DNA of 51,784 nucleotides from JACPVU01 sp964373255 (GCA_964373255.1 CAYJTG010000009.1:1-51784), one strand, 5' to 3'. Numbered from the stretch's first letter, positions 32,368 to 40,485 are shown. The notes: generated by a model not told the origin, from the letters alone. Made by a program: numbers and translations.

Positions 32368-33114
32368 CTATTCCTCAACCCGTGGCGCAAGCACGAAACC
32401 CAGCCTCATCTTGTCGGGCACGTCGAACTCTATCTTCATCGGGTAGTCTGTCGACATGGCTATTGACGTTTCTGCCGCCAGTTTTTTCGCTTTCGCTATC
32501 TTTTTCAGGTAGTCGAGAGAATAACGCGCGCGGACCGGCTCGCCGATATCGATGATCTTCAGGTCGTCCGTCCCCGACGGCAGTTCTAGCTGTACGAGGG
32601 ATGAGTCGCTTTCCGCCTTCATCGTAAGCATGTCCTTTCTAACCGTGAAAACTACAGAATCAGTCACAAGCTCTGCGTCCTCGACGCCGCTGCTCAGGAT
32701 ATCGGAATTCATCTTGAAGAATGCCGAGAACTGAAGCTTCTCGAGCGGTGGCGTTTCGTCCTTTGATATGTCTATAAGCGGCAGGACAAAGTGCCTCGTC
32801 GAGTTGCCTTCAAATGTCATTCGCAGCCTGTTGTCTTCGAGCTGCATGGTCATGCTGTCGTTTGGCGCAGCCCTCCTGAGTATCTGCAGAAAGTTCTGGA
32901 GATTCATTCCGATCTTTCTGTCTCCGTCCAAGGCGTATTCTTCAAAGACATTGCGCGAGAGCATGAAATCGACGACAACCACAACAGCGCGATCCGCCGA
33001 CACGATCTCTATGCCCTTCTCCTTTATATGCAGCCCTGTCTCGTCTATGAATTCGGCTATCGCTGCTATGCCGTCTCTGAGAAGATCAATATTTTTCAGT
33101 TTTGCCTTGAACAT
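32368..33114 (-). CDS. pcn: DNA polymerase sliding clamp PCNA
   Basis: 248 residues from the ATG at 33114, the normal length. Two PCNA domains are recognisable: FKAKLKNIDLLRDGIAAIAEF..., VDFMLSRNVFEEYALDGDRKIGMNLQNFLQILRRA, the interdomain region, and the C-terminal KIEFDVPDKMRLGFVLAPRVEE with the LAPR motif that receives PIP-box partners. It tethers polymerases, Fen1 and ligase to DNA as a ring. A longer frame upstream (to 33219) is translated hairpin sequence. The palindromic element at 33157 lies about 43 bp before the start. Confidence 0.95.
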   Translation of the reverse strand: MFKAKLKNIDLLRDGIAAIAEFIDETGLHIKEKGIEIVSADRAVVVVVDFMLSRNVFEEYALDGDRKIGMNLQNFLQILRRAAPNDSMTMQLEDNRLRMTFEGNSTRHFVLPLIDISKDETPPLEKLQFSAFFKMNSDILSSGVEDAELVTDSVVFTVRKDMLTMKAESDSSLVQLELPSGTDDLKIIDIGEPVRARYSLDYLKKIAKAKKLAAETSIAMSTDYPMKIEFDVPDKMRLGFVLAPRVEE

Positions 33115-33156
33115 CAAACCAAACCCCAAATAATCTTTCCACCTGTTTGCCGAGTT

Positions 33157-33263
33157 TATACATGGTGAATACCACTGTTTTGAAACAGTGATATTATGGT
33201 ATTCACCTGTATAACACAATCCACGAATATTATCTTAGGAGATGGTGGATTGTGTTTATAGAT
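33157..33263. repeat. Two-arm palindromic element upstream of pcn
   Basis: TATACATGGTGAATACC (33157) pairs with GGTATTCACC and encloses ACTGTTTTGAAACAGTG; a second arm AACACAATCCAC...GTGGATTGTGTT follows, closing with TATAGATG. The edge sequence TATACATGGTGAA...TTCACCTGTA is shared with the insert at 49130, so both belong to one family. TTTATA occurs at both ends (33155-33160 and 33255-33260). Confidence 0.7.
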
Positions 33264-33316
33264 GTCTAAAATTTATTTAAAGTTCCCTATTCTTTGTTTG
33301 GATCACATTATTATAC

Positions 33317-33407
33317 AGTATCTCCGAAAGTTGGATTACTGCCTGTTGGCAGTAATCCTCTACCGAGGTATACGCCAAGAGGCGTATACCTCACTTTCGG
33401 AGATACT
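33317..33407. mobile_element. Family A three-way-junction MITE, copy 4
   Basis: 91 bp with intact arms. Perfect 7-bp direct repeats ATTATAC flank it (33310-33316, 33408-33414); comparison with other copies suggests the duplicated core is 5 bp, TTATA. It replaces the last codons of the RPA-like gene with element-coded residues. Confidence 0.94.
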
Positions 33408-33737
33408 ATTATACAAATCCATATCCATGCCATTTAAGTTCTGCACGATTTCGGCGCGCAGCTCGTAGCCGGTCTCCAGAGGAAGAACGCGGCAGAATAT
33501 CCTGACCGTATCGCTGGTATTGATCTTATCCAGGCCCTCTTCCACGATTACCTCCGCTTTAGAAGAGCCGTCGTCTATTACGACAACGCCGGCCTGCTTG
33601 TCGATAACCGTTCCCAAAATCCGCACGCGTATGTCTTTTTCCGGGTTTATGTCTGCTATTTTTTTCGGAACAGCCGGAAATCTCCTGTACTGGAACGCGG
33701 GCTTGTCAGGATTTTGCGCATTATCAGTATCTATCAT
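33360..33737 (-). CDS. RPA-like OB-fold single-stranded DNA-binding protein, C-terminus rewritten by a MITE
   Basis: 125 residues as it stands. Residues about 17-100 form one OB fold (RRFPAVPKKIADI, VRILGTVIDKQAGVVVIDDGSSKAEVIVEE, TVRIFCRVLPLETGYELRAEIVQNL), resembling archaeal RPA-associated OB proteins. After MDMDLYN the frame enters the MITE and adds SISESEVYASWRIPR before a stop. Excising 93 bp plus one TATAA joins DLYN to NVIQTKNREL and a stop at 33277, about eight residues longer than the break point. The OB core is intact, so the altered protein may still function. It lies two genes from pcn on the same strand. Confidence 0.78.
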   Translation of the reverse strand: MIDTDNAQNPDKPAFQYRRFPAVPKKIADINPEKDIRVRILGTVIDKQAGVVVIDDGSSKAEVIVEEGLDKINTSDTVRIFCRVLPLETGYELRAEIVQNLNGMDMDLYNSISESEVYASWRIPR

Positions 33738-33762
33738 AGAGAAAAAGATGACTTGAAATTAT

Positions 33763-34236
33763 TTAAAACAGTTCGTACTGCATGTTTCTTTCCTTTTTTT
33801 TCATTGCCTCTTCCCTTTCCCCGATCCACTTTTTGACAGCTTCCGGCACGCTGACTATAGGCGTGTTCACGATACGGTCCCAGATCTTATACAAGGCTGA
33901 ATACTTCATATTATATATTTTACTTTTAGCCTTTCCGGTTTTTTCAATTGCGAATTCTCTTAGTTCTTTCAGTTTTGGAACGTATTTCACGGTCGTGTAA
34001 GCGCCGCCGGTCTCTAATTGTACGTCTATGTCATGATTGCCTTTTTCAAGCATTAAAAAATAATCGTCAACAAGGTGGATGTATCCTAATTTTCTCCCGC
34101 TATTCGCCAGTGCGTGTTGTGGACTAAAACCGTACTCATCGTACGTGCCGCCACGAAAACCCTTGCATGGCGGCAGGATCAGCCTGAATTTGTCTTGCCT
34201 TTTGTGGCGCGTATAGGGCCTTTTTTCTGTATACAT
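33763..34236 (-). CDS. Hypothetical protein (157 aa) upstream of the RPA-like gene
   Basis: Not recognised. Basic N-terminus (RPYTRHKRQDKFRL), then a beta-rich core (HLVDDYFLMLEKGNHDIDVQLE) and a helical C-terminus ending RNMQYELF. The end faintly recalls a PCNA-interacting peptide (Q..L.F) but lacks full spacing. It precedes the RPA-like gene by 25 bp on the same strand, so a shared transcript and a DNA-related role are plausible. A TATA-like ATATATAATTATTACT on the opposite side (34236-34250) lies at its start. Confidence 0.5.
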   Translation of the reverse strand: MYTEKRPYTRHKRQDKFRLILPPCKGFRGGTYDEYGFSPQHALANSGRKLGYIHLVDDYFLMLEKGNHDIDVQLETGGAYTTVKYVPKLKELREFAIEKTGKAKSKIYNMKYSALYKIWDRIVNTPIVSVPEAVKKWIGEREEAMKKKERNMQYELF

Positions 34237-34324
34237 ATATAATTATTACTCTGAAGTAGTATATAAACACAATAAGAACAAGCAAAAAAACAAAATTTAT
34301 AGGTCAGTAAATTATATAGGACTG

Positions 34325-34432
34325 TTACTCTTCGTCCCCTTCGCCTTCCCAGTCTTCTCCGTCTTCGTCGTCGTCTTCGTCTTCCCAGTTATCGTCGTCG
34401 TCTTCGTCTTCCCCGTACATGAAAACTTTCAT
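34325..34432 (-). CDS. Extremely acidic miniprotein (35 aa)
   Basis: ATG at 34432, TAA at 34325. After MKVFMYG the protein is almost only Asp, Glu and Gly with two Trp (N-W-E and D-W-E). More than two thirds of residues are acidic. GGGTGAAAA lies just before the ATG as ribosome-binding site (CGGGGTGAAAAACAATG). Could be a DNA mimic, a histone or clamp-binding peptide, or a metal/ion buffer; no family is known to me. Confidence 0.6.
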   Translation of the reverse strand: MKVFMYGEDEDDDDNWEDEDDDEDGEDWEGEGDEE

Positions 34433-34797
34433 TGTTTTTCACCCCGAGTCTAGATAGAGTTTTGCACAAATAATCAGTTTTTTATAAAACTCCAGCAACC
34501 TGATCTAAGATGTGTAGTTCTCTCGTACGACAAATATTTAAAGCTGCCTGAGCCAGTTCAAAATCACATTCTATGAAAAAAATATCAGTCGTGCAGTAGG
34601 AGCATGCCAAATTTTCAATGTTATCTAATAGTAGTCATATATATACGCAAAAATATATTATGAATAATCAATTATACAGATTGAAAAACCATATATAATG
34701 TCAAAACCAAGATAATGAGTAATTTGGGGTAGATAAAGATAGGTTTTGGGTATTTGGCAAATCATAGTTATTTGGACCTATCTCTTGGGGTGTGGAT
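34433..34797. other. 365-bp gap, nothing clear
   Basis: AT-rich with several TATA-like runs (34637-34660). An eight-codon ORF (ATG at about 34574) preceding a GGAG-type site is visible but not convincing. No hairpin element of the families described here is present. Confidence 0.4.
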
Positions 34798-34917
34798 ATG
34801 AAGAAGAACATAAAGCACTGCAACAGCTGCCGTGATGGCCGTCTAGTCAAGCACAGGAACATGATTTTCTGCGGCTTCTGTGGCAGAGAGTACAACGTGA
34901 ACAAGATAAAGTGGTAG
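34798..34917 (+). CDS. Zinc-ribbon miniprotein (39 aa)
   Basis: MKKNIKHCNSC...FCGFCGREYNV: two CxxC knuckles (C8, C11 and C27, C30) separated by 15 residues make a compact zinc ribbon with basic ends. GGGGTGTGGAT immediately before the ATG provides a ribosome-binding site. Similar small zinc ribbons in archaea bind RNA or transcription/translation factors; the role is unknown. Confidence 0.65.
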   Translation: MKKNIKHCNSCRDGRLVKHRNMIFCGFCGREYNVNKIKW

Positions 34918-35017
34918 ACCTAGTTCTAGATTTTATTTTTGATTTCATTTTATTATAATAGCATTCTCCACTGTTCTTAGACTGCCTGCTTCCTCTGCTG
35001 TTTGTGAATCCAGGGAA

Positions 35018-35395
35018 ATGACGAAGAAGGAAAAGCCCGTTGCGGAAGGCTTATTCTTGCCAGGCGTATTCTGCGATGTAGAGGACACATTTTTAATAAA
35101 CGGACAAATTAACGAACATCTGAAGAAAGAATTGGAAAAATACGCACTCGAAAAGCCAGTAAACCTCTGGACAGGCAGCGATCCAGAGAAATTCGCTCAT
35201 AAAGTAGGCAATGTCAGGTATCCTGTTCTGAGCAAAAATGACTATCGCGGCGCTGAAGTCGAGATAGCGATAGACGACATGCCGCCGGAAGCGCTTGAAA
35301 GAGAATATGGTATAAAGGCAAGAAAATTCGTTAATGTTATTCCGCAGACCCGCATTATAATAGAAGACAAATCTGAAGCAGACGAAGGAATATAA
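35018..35395 (+). CDS. HAD-like protein with altered catalytic motif
   Basis: 125 residues. The N-terminus carries FCDVEDTFL (residues 18-26), equivalent to the HAD motif I DxDxT, but the second acid is Glu (D20, E22). Motif II is visible as NLWTGSD. The rest is too short for the full HAD fold with motif III/IV, although an acidic stretch (AIDDMPPEALE) is present. It may be a small HAD-related phosphatase or a binding protein. Confidence 0.5.
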   Translation: MTKKEKPVAEGLFLPGVFCDVEDTFLINGQINEHLKKELEKYALEKPVNLWTGSDPEKFAHKVGNVRYPVLSKNDYRGAEVEIAIDDMPPEALEREYGIKARKFVNVIPQTRIIIEDKSEADEGI

Positions 35396-35486
35396 ATAAA
35401 CAATAAATCTGATTCTTTTTAATTATGGGCTTTCCTTGTTTTCAATAGACATCTATATAAATCTTGTCATCAATAGAATACAATTG

Positions 35487-35834
35487 ATGATTATGCAAAA
35501 AGCAAATCAAAGAGTTAAGGCGCTAAAGGAAAGCGAGCTTGTGTCAGCGCGATTAAGCCCGAAGGAATCAGAAGAAATAGAACGGCTTGTGGAAGAGGGC
35601 TTTTTCATGAACATAGCAGACTTTGTAAGAACCGCAGTAAGAGAGAAACTGGAGGCGATAAAAGTAATAGATATTCGCGATGTGAGTGAGGAAAAGGCAG
35701 AAAAAGAGATTATCGAATATTTGAAAGAAAACGAAAAGGCCTATCCAAGCGATATAGCTGATGCTTTAAGGCTTGATTTTGATCTTGTTCTTGAAATAGT
35801 AAAAGAATTGATTAAAGCAGGCAGATTGAAATGA
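35487..35834 (+). CDS. Ribbon-helix-helix DNA-binding protein with C-terminal winged-helix-like part
   Basis: 115 residues from the ATG at 35487 (an alternative ATG lies two codons later). VSARLSPKESEEIERLVEEGFFMNIADFVRTAVREKLE is a classical ribbon-helix-helix; the C-terminal YPSDIADALRLDFDLVLEIVKELIKAGRLK looks like a winged-helix or EAP30-like DNA-binding unit. Probably a transcription repressor or antitoxin. Its stop overlaps the start of the next ORF (ATGA), so the pair is translationally coupled. Confidence 0.75.
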   Translation: MIMQKANQRVKALKESELVSARLSPKESEEIERLVEEGFFMNIADFVRTAVREKLEAIKVIDIRDVSEEKAEKEIIEYLKENEKAYPSDIADALRLDFDLVLEIVKELIKAGRLK

Positions 35835-36007
35835 TACTTAGAGGCCTAGGCGATGAAATTCAGGGCGAGCAGATCCTATGCTTCTACAGGAAGCGCGACC
35901 GGGAAATTTTGTTTCCAATGACCTCCGGCCATAGAGGGCTGAGATTGAAGATCAGGGGATTGCCTGCAAGGGCTGTTGTAGAGAAAGAAGTTGAATTTGT
36001 ACGATAG
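35831..36007 (+). CDS. Small basic protein coupled to the RHH regulator (58 aa)
   Basis: MILRGLGDEIQ...VEFVR, with strands ILCFYRK and EILFPM and a basic stretch HRGLRLKIRGLP. No known family. The four-base overlap with the upstream RHH gene suggests a two-gene module, perhaps toxin-antitoxin-like. That is inference from arrangement only. Confidence 0.5.
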   Translation: MILRGLGDEIQGEQILCFYRKRDREILFPMTSGHRGLRLKIRGLPARAVVEKEVEFVR

Positions 36008-36092
36008 AAGACTGGAAGAGGAAATGAAATTCGTCTGGGGTACTTTTGCGTTGTTTTTGTGCGACAATCTGAATTTGGACTATATTTCCTGA

Positions 36093-37025
36093 TTATTTTC
36101 TGTTCTCAATACTTTTTAATTCCCTCTTAGACTTCAAAAAGAAGTAGCCTATGAGCAGGATTGTAACTATTGGCGAGAACCACGAAGGTATGTGCGCACC
36201 AAAGCTGTCAAGGATCATGATCGCCCCCAGAAATGCAACCGAGTACATGGCGCCGTTCTTCAGGTATTTGTATTTCTTGACGTTCTCGATGTTGCTGATC
36301 GTGACCTGGCGGACAACGACAGCGCCAATGCCGTTGCCTATCAATATCAGCGGCACGATCAGTGTGAAGGCAAATGCGCCGAGAACGCCGTCTATCGAGA
36401 ACGTCGTATCGATAACCTCCAGGTACATTATCTTGCTCCAGTCGCTTAGGTGAGGGTTCTTCATCATCTCCCTTTCCTTTTGCTCGGCGTTCTGCTTAAA
36501 TCCGTGCGTTATGAAAAAAGCAGTCGAACCCATGGCTGCGCCGAACGCCATCAGAGGGTTGATGTGTATTGAGAACCATATCAGAAGTGAAAGCATCACG
36601 GACACGACGGCATAGAACCACACGCTTTTTTGATGAATATAGCGTTCGCCCCACATGCCATAGTTCTTCGGCTCCATGAACAGCCAATTGAAAAACAGGA
36701 ACAGCAGGAAAGTCCCGCCGCCCACGAGAAGCGGCGGCGCAGACTGCTCTATGCTCTTGATCACGGCCTCGTCGCCGCCAAGCGTTGAAACTATAACACC
36801 AGTGAATCCCAGCGATGGGTTGAGCATTAAAACAATAACGAACGGCAGGACGCCGCGCACAACGAAGACCGCAAACAGAATGCCCCAGAATAAGAACCAC
36901 CGCCTCGCGCGCTTTGACATTGTCGCGAGGACGTCTGCGTTTATCACGGCGTTGTCGATGCTGCTCACTATCTCGAATAGCGAGAGCCCCAGTATCGTAA
37001 GGAGTGCAAACAATAATTCGGTCAT
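36093..37025 (-). CDS. DUF475 / TerC-like integral membrane protein
   Basis: 310 residues from the ATG at 37025, with about nine membrane helices. Two diagnostic acidic repeats of the TerC superfamily are visible: EIVSSIDNAV near the N-terminus and LEVIDTTFSIDGVLGAFA in the second half. TerC relatives are linked to metal (manganese) export and tellurite resistance; DUF475 members are poorly studied. A longer frame to 37097 has no ribosome-binding site. Confidence 0.85.
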   Translation of the reverse strand: MTELLFALLTILGLSLFEIVSSIDNAVINADVLATMSKRARRWFLFWGILFAVFVVRGVLPFVIVLMLNPSLGFTGVIVSTLGGDEAVIKSIEQSAPPLLVGGGTFLLFLFFNWLFMEPKNYGMWGERYIHQKSVWFYAVVSVMLSLLIWFSIHINPLMAFGAAMGSTAFFITHGFKQNAEQKEREMMKNPHLSDWSKIMYLEVIDTTFSIDGVLGAFAFTLIVPLILIGNGIGAVVVRQVTISNIENVKKYKYLKNGAMYSVAFLGAIMILDSFGAHIPSWFSPIVTILLIGYFFLKSKRELKSIENRK

Positions 37026-37217
37026 TATGGTCACTAGTCCTTTACTATTGGAAATGAAGAAATAAATATGAAGAAATACAAGAAGACGTGATAGCATCGC
37101 GGATGAAAGCGAATTGAAAAAAGCGTGAAGAAAAGTGGTAGATATTCATGTCAGCCAGCATAAATCTAACGGATGAAATACTTTTAGTTCTCTATCGGAT
37201 GTGGAGTGAAGAATTCT

Positions 37218-37316
37218 ATGCTAAAAGAACTTGAAACCGAAAAAAGACCCTTCACTGAGTATGAAAAAGAATTTCTGGTAGAATACCATAAGCAGAAACA
37301 AGATCAAAAGGAATAA
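37218..37316 (+). CDS. Possible short protein (32 aa)
   Basis: MLKELETEKRPFTEYEKEFLVEYHKQKQDQKE: highly charged, helical. An overlapping 28-codon ORF starts at 37148 in another frame. Both lie between divergent genes pyrG and DUF475. Weak support; expressed status unknown. Confidence 0.3.
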   Translation: MLKELETEKRPFTEYEKEFLVEYHKQKQDQKE

Positions 37317-37322
37317 TAAAAT

Positions 37323-39044
37323 TTATTCGCAGCAAGCCTCGACAAACCCGTAGAATAACGGGGAAGGATCGCCGATACGTGACTTGAACTCCGGGTGAGC
37401 CTGAGTTGCCACGAAGAATTTATGCTTTGGCAGCTCGATGAATTCCATGAGCTTTGTGCCGTCTTCGCGGTTATGATAACCGGAAAAAACGAGCCCTTTT
37501 TCTTCCAGTGCTTTCACGAATTTTGGGTTGACCTCGTACCTGTGGCGATGCCGTTCTAGAACAACATTATAATGGTGCCCTATGTTGCCCAGTCTGAATG
37601 CCTGTCCGTTTTTCTTCAGTATTTCTATCCTTTTTAGATCGTGCTGCAAACGGCCTGCTTTTGTATACATATCAAGAACTTTTGTATTGTCTTTTAAAAT
37701 AGCAGCGTAAGCGCCCAGCCTCATCGTTCCGCCGTACATGCTCTCGGCAATTATGGATTTCTGTGATGGCAGAACGTCTATAACAGGAAATTGCGTATGA
37801 GGGTCGACTTCTGACGTGTGTGCGCCCTCCATGCCGCACACATCGCGGGCGTATTCGACAACAGCCAGCTGCAGGCCATAACACAGGCCAAGGAATGGAA
37901 TATTGTTCTTCCTCGCGTATTCTATAGCTTTGATCTTGCCCTCGACGCCGGAGCCGCCGAATCCGCCTGGTATGATCAGGCCTGAATAATTGCTCAGGAT
38001 CGATGCGCCTTCTTTCTCGATTTTTTTGGCGTCTATCCAGTCGATATTCACCATGGCGCCGATCTCTATTCCTGCGTGCAGCAGCGCCTGATTTATTGAA
38101 ATATACGAATCGGGCAGGCAGAAGTCGCCTGTATCGACGTATTTTCCGACCATGGCGACGTTCACTGTCTTCTTTGGGTTCTCAATATTATCAATCCGTT
38201 TTTTCCACTCGGTCCAGTCTGGATTCTTTTTTGGCAGCACCTCGAATTTTTGAAGCAGTTTTTTTCCGAGGTCGTCTTTTTCAAAATTCAGCGGCACCTT
38301 CAAGACATTGTCAACGTCCGGGGCTGATATGACATAGTCGGCGTCTATGTTTGCATAAACCTCTATCTTACCCTTCCTGACGGCATCGAGAGGCGTTTTT
38401 GCACGGCACAGAATGAAGTCAGGAAATATGCCGTGTTCATTAAGAAGGCGTATGGCCTGCTGTGTAGGCTTGGTCTTCATCTCGCCTATGTTCGAAGGCA
38501 CCGGAAGATACGTCACAAGCACGTAAGCGACATTTTTTCTTCCTATCTCGACCTCGAGGCTTTTCATTGCGAACAAAAACGGCAAATTCTCGTAGTCGCC
38601 TATCGTTCCGCCTATCTCCACGATCACAAAATCGTATTCCCCGTTTTCAGGATTTCTTGCAGCCTCTTTTATGCGCCTTTTTATCTCGTTCGGCACGTGT
38701 GGAATGAACTGCACCGTCTGCCCTAAGTATTCGCCCCTTCTTTCGCGGTCGATGATGTCCTTGTATATCTGGCCTGTTGTGATGTTGTTTCTCTTTGGTA
38801 TTTCAAAGCCAAGAAACCGCTCGTAATTTCCAAGGTCCTGGTCAATCTCGCCGCCGTCGTCCGTGACCCAGACCTCGCCGTGTTCCGTTGGTCTTAGGGT
38901 GCCTGCGTCATAGTTTATGTAAGGGTCAATCTTGACGGCCGTGACCGAATAGCCGTATTCCTGCAGAATTTTTCCTATGGAAGCCGTGGCTATGCCCTTG
39001 CCCACGCCTGAAATCACGCCGCCAGCAACAACAATCAAGCGCAT
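37323..39044 (-). CDS. pyrG: CTP synthase
   Basis: 573 residues from the ATG at 39044 (an in-frame TTG lies two codons upstream). Makes CTP from UTP, ATP and glutamine. The synthetase half begins MRLIVVAGGVISGVGKG and contains KIDPYINYDAGTLRPTEHGEV; the glutamine amidotransferase half has the nucleophile Cys in GLCYGLQL and the His-Glu pair in QAHPEFKSR. Length is full. Flanked by the zinc-ribbon miniprotein gene upstream. Confidence 0.97.
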   Translation of the reverse strand: MRLIVVAGGVISGVGKGIATASIGKILQEYGYSVTAVKIDPYINYDAGTLRPTEHGEVWVTDDGGEIDQDLGNYERFLGFEIPKRNNITTGQIYKDIIDRERRGEYLGQTVQFIPHVPNEIKRRIKEAARNPENGEYDFVIVEIGGTIGDYENLPFLFAMKSLEVEIGRKNVAYVLVTYLPVPSNIGEMKTKPTQQAIRLLNEHGIFPDFILCRAKTPLDAVRKGKIEVYANIDADYVISAPDVDNVLKVPLNFEKDDLGKKLLQKFEVLPKKNPDWTEWKKRIDNIENPKKTVNVAMVGKYVDTGDFCLPDSYISINQALLHAGIEIGAMVNIDWIDAKKIEKEGASILSNYSGLIIPGGFGGSGVEGKIKAIEYARKNNIPFLGLCYGLQLAVVEYARDVCGMEGAHTSEVDPHTQFPVIDVLPSQKSIIAESMYGGTMRLGAYAAILKDNTKVLDMYTKAGRLQHDLKRIEILKKNGQAFRLGNIGHHYNVVLERHRHRYEVNPKFVKALEEKGLVFSGYHNREDGTKLMEFIELPKHKFFVATQAHPEFKSRIGDPSPLFYGFVEACCE

Positions 39045-39279
39045 AGACAAGACACCTTCGCCAGCAAAGAGCGCAGCAGAAAATCAGCCCGCCTTTCCGC
39101 ATTGATTATAGAAATTTTTGCGAGCTTTGAGAATAAAGAAACAGATAGAAAATTGAAATTTTTTGTTATTTTATGATCCATTGCCTGTAACTAACAACAT
39201 TAATGTATTTATAGATTTTTTGTCACAAAAAAATGAAAAATCAATAGAAAAATGATGAAAAACAAAAAAGAAATAAGAA

Positions 39280-39414
39280 TCAGATGATTTTTATCGTTTC
39301 AAGGGAATAGCAGAGGGGGCATTTCATAGTCCTGTACGACCACTGGAATTCACAGCCCTTGCACTTCCACGTTTCAATGTACTGTTTTATGTACTTGCTT
39401 TTCTTTCGTACCAT
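39280..39414 (-). CDS. Zinc-ribbon miniprotein (44 aa)
   Basis: MVRKKSKYIKQYIETWKCKGCEFQWSYRTMKCPLCYS...: two CxxC knuckles (C18, C21 and C32, C35) with a basic N-terminal helix. The ribbon layout matches small nucleic-acid-binding zinc proteins. It lies upstream of pyrG on the same strand with 235 bp between. CTATATATGG-type sequence near 39460 may be its promoter. Confidence 0.6.
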   Translation of the reverse strand: MVRKKSKYIKQYIETWKCKGCEFQWSYRTMKCPLCYSLETIKII

Positions 39415-39539
39415 CGTTTCACCGTCGAGAAGAAATTACACTCCAATTACACTAAGAAGTAACTCTATATATGGTCGTAGGTTATATATATTATTAACTG
39501 TAGGATAAGAAATATATTTTTCACGACCTAGAAGTAGGT

Positions 39540-39583
39540 TATAGCTAAACAAGAAAAGAATCAGGTATTATATTTCTTGTTTT
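39540..39583. repeat. H1 hairpin copy truncating a metalloprotease gene
   Basis: TATAGCTAAACAAGAAAAG...TTTCTTGTTT matches the first hairpin of the composite at 49081 nearly base for base; the last few bases are replaced by the metalloprotease codons. A small hairpin CCTA-GAAG-TAGG directly precedes it (39528-39539). Confidence 0.75.
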
Positions 39584-39793
39584 GCGTGGGGAGACGCGAC
39601 CCTCGATGCTGGAAAGATTGACCTGCAAAATATCGCTACTCACGAGCTTGGTCATATCGCTGGGCTTGATGACATCTACAGTTCAGTGTGCTCTTACGTG
39701 ACGATGTACGGTTATTCAGGCTACGGCGAGACATCAAAGCGCACGCTCGAGACACCGGACATAACGGGACTACAGAAGATGTACGGAGCTTGA
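39584..39793 (+). pseudogene. 3' fragment of a matrixin-like zinc metalloprotease
   Basis: Seventy codons starting AWGDATLDAGKIDLQN, containing the zinc motif HELGHIAGLDD and a following M-Y (VTMYGYSGY) that fits the metzincin Met-turn, and ending at a TGA. No start codon precedes it; the frame runs back only into the H1 hairpin until a stop at 39542-39544. The 5' half of the gene (signal peptide, propeptide and N-terminal sheet) is missing, so this is a decayed remnant produced at the hairpin junction. Confidence 0.82.
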
Positions 39794-39882
39794 GTCTTTT
39801 TTTCACAGATGTTTTATCCTAAATCATAAGAATTACGAAATACGGTTCAAGTATTGATTATGAACTTTGTTTTTCTCAAGAA

Positions 39883-40485
39883 TCATATTTCTTTAATCCA
39901 CTTCTCTTTTCCTATCGTCGTTTCGATTCCATGGCCTGGGCATACTTTTGTATCGGCAGGCAGTTTTCCAAGCCTTTTAAGACTGTCTTTCATCGCGCCC
40001 GAGTCGCTCAACGGGAAGTCTATGCGACCGTAAGAGCCCGCAAAGAGCGTGTCGCCTGAAAACAGCACATTTTCCTTCTCGTTGTACAGGCATATGGATC
40101 CAGGCGTATGGCCAGGCGTGTGAAGAACAATAAAATTAGCAGATTTTACAATAATCTTGTCGTTGTTGTCAACAGAGGAATCAGACCTCACCAATCCGGC
40201 GTCGCCCTCGAAGATGCTGTTTATTTCATGCTGGTTTTCTTCATCCAAAGCATGCAAGCAGATCTTCGCGCCTGTCGTTTTCCTCATTTTGTTCGCGTCC
40301 TCGACATGATCCCAGTGAACATGCGTGGCTATTATATATTTCAGCTTTAGCCCGTTCTCTTCAAGAAATTTCTGGATCATCTTTGATGTGTTCGCAGGCG
40401 CGTCTATCAGCACGGCTTCGCCTTCGCCGTGCACAAGGTAGCCGTTTGTCGCATACGACCCGCCTGTGAACTTCTCAATTTTCAT
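39883..40485 (-). CDS. Metallo-beta-lactamase-fold hydrolase (glyoxalase II-like)
   Basis: 200 residues. Metal-binding motif THVHWDH at 54-60, then HTPGHTPGSICL with the next His, FSGDTLF with the bridging Asp, and a late His in CPGHGIETT. It resembles hydroxyacylglutathione hydrolase-type proteins but lacks the C-terminal substrate domain, so the thioester substrate is uncertain. Cytosolic. Confidence 0.88.
   Translation of the reverse strand: MKIEKFTGGSYATNGYLVHGEGEAVLIDAPANTSKMIQKFLEENGLKLKYIIATHVHWDHVEDANKMRKTTGAKICLHALDEENQHEINSIFEGDAGLVRSDSSVDNNDKIIVKSANFIVLHTPGHTPGSICLYNEKENVLFSGDTLFAGSYGRIDFPLSDSGAMKDSLKRLGKLPADTKVCPGHGIETTIGKEKWIKEI

Noticed and set aside
33763..34236. PCNA-interacting peptide at the C-terminus (MQYELF)
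   Set aside because: The spacing does not match Q-x-x-h-x-x-F-F; only a weak resemblance.
34704..34904. Minus-strand 67-codon frame
   Set aside because: Opposite the zinc-ribbon miniprotein with its two CxxC knuckles and ribosome-binding site; no features in the minus frame.
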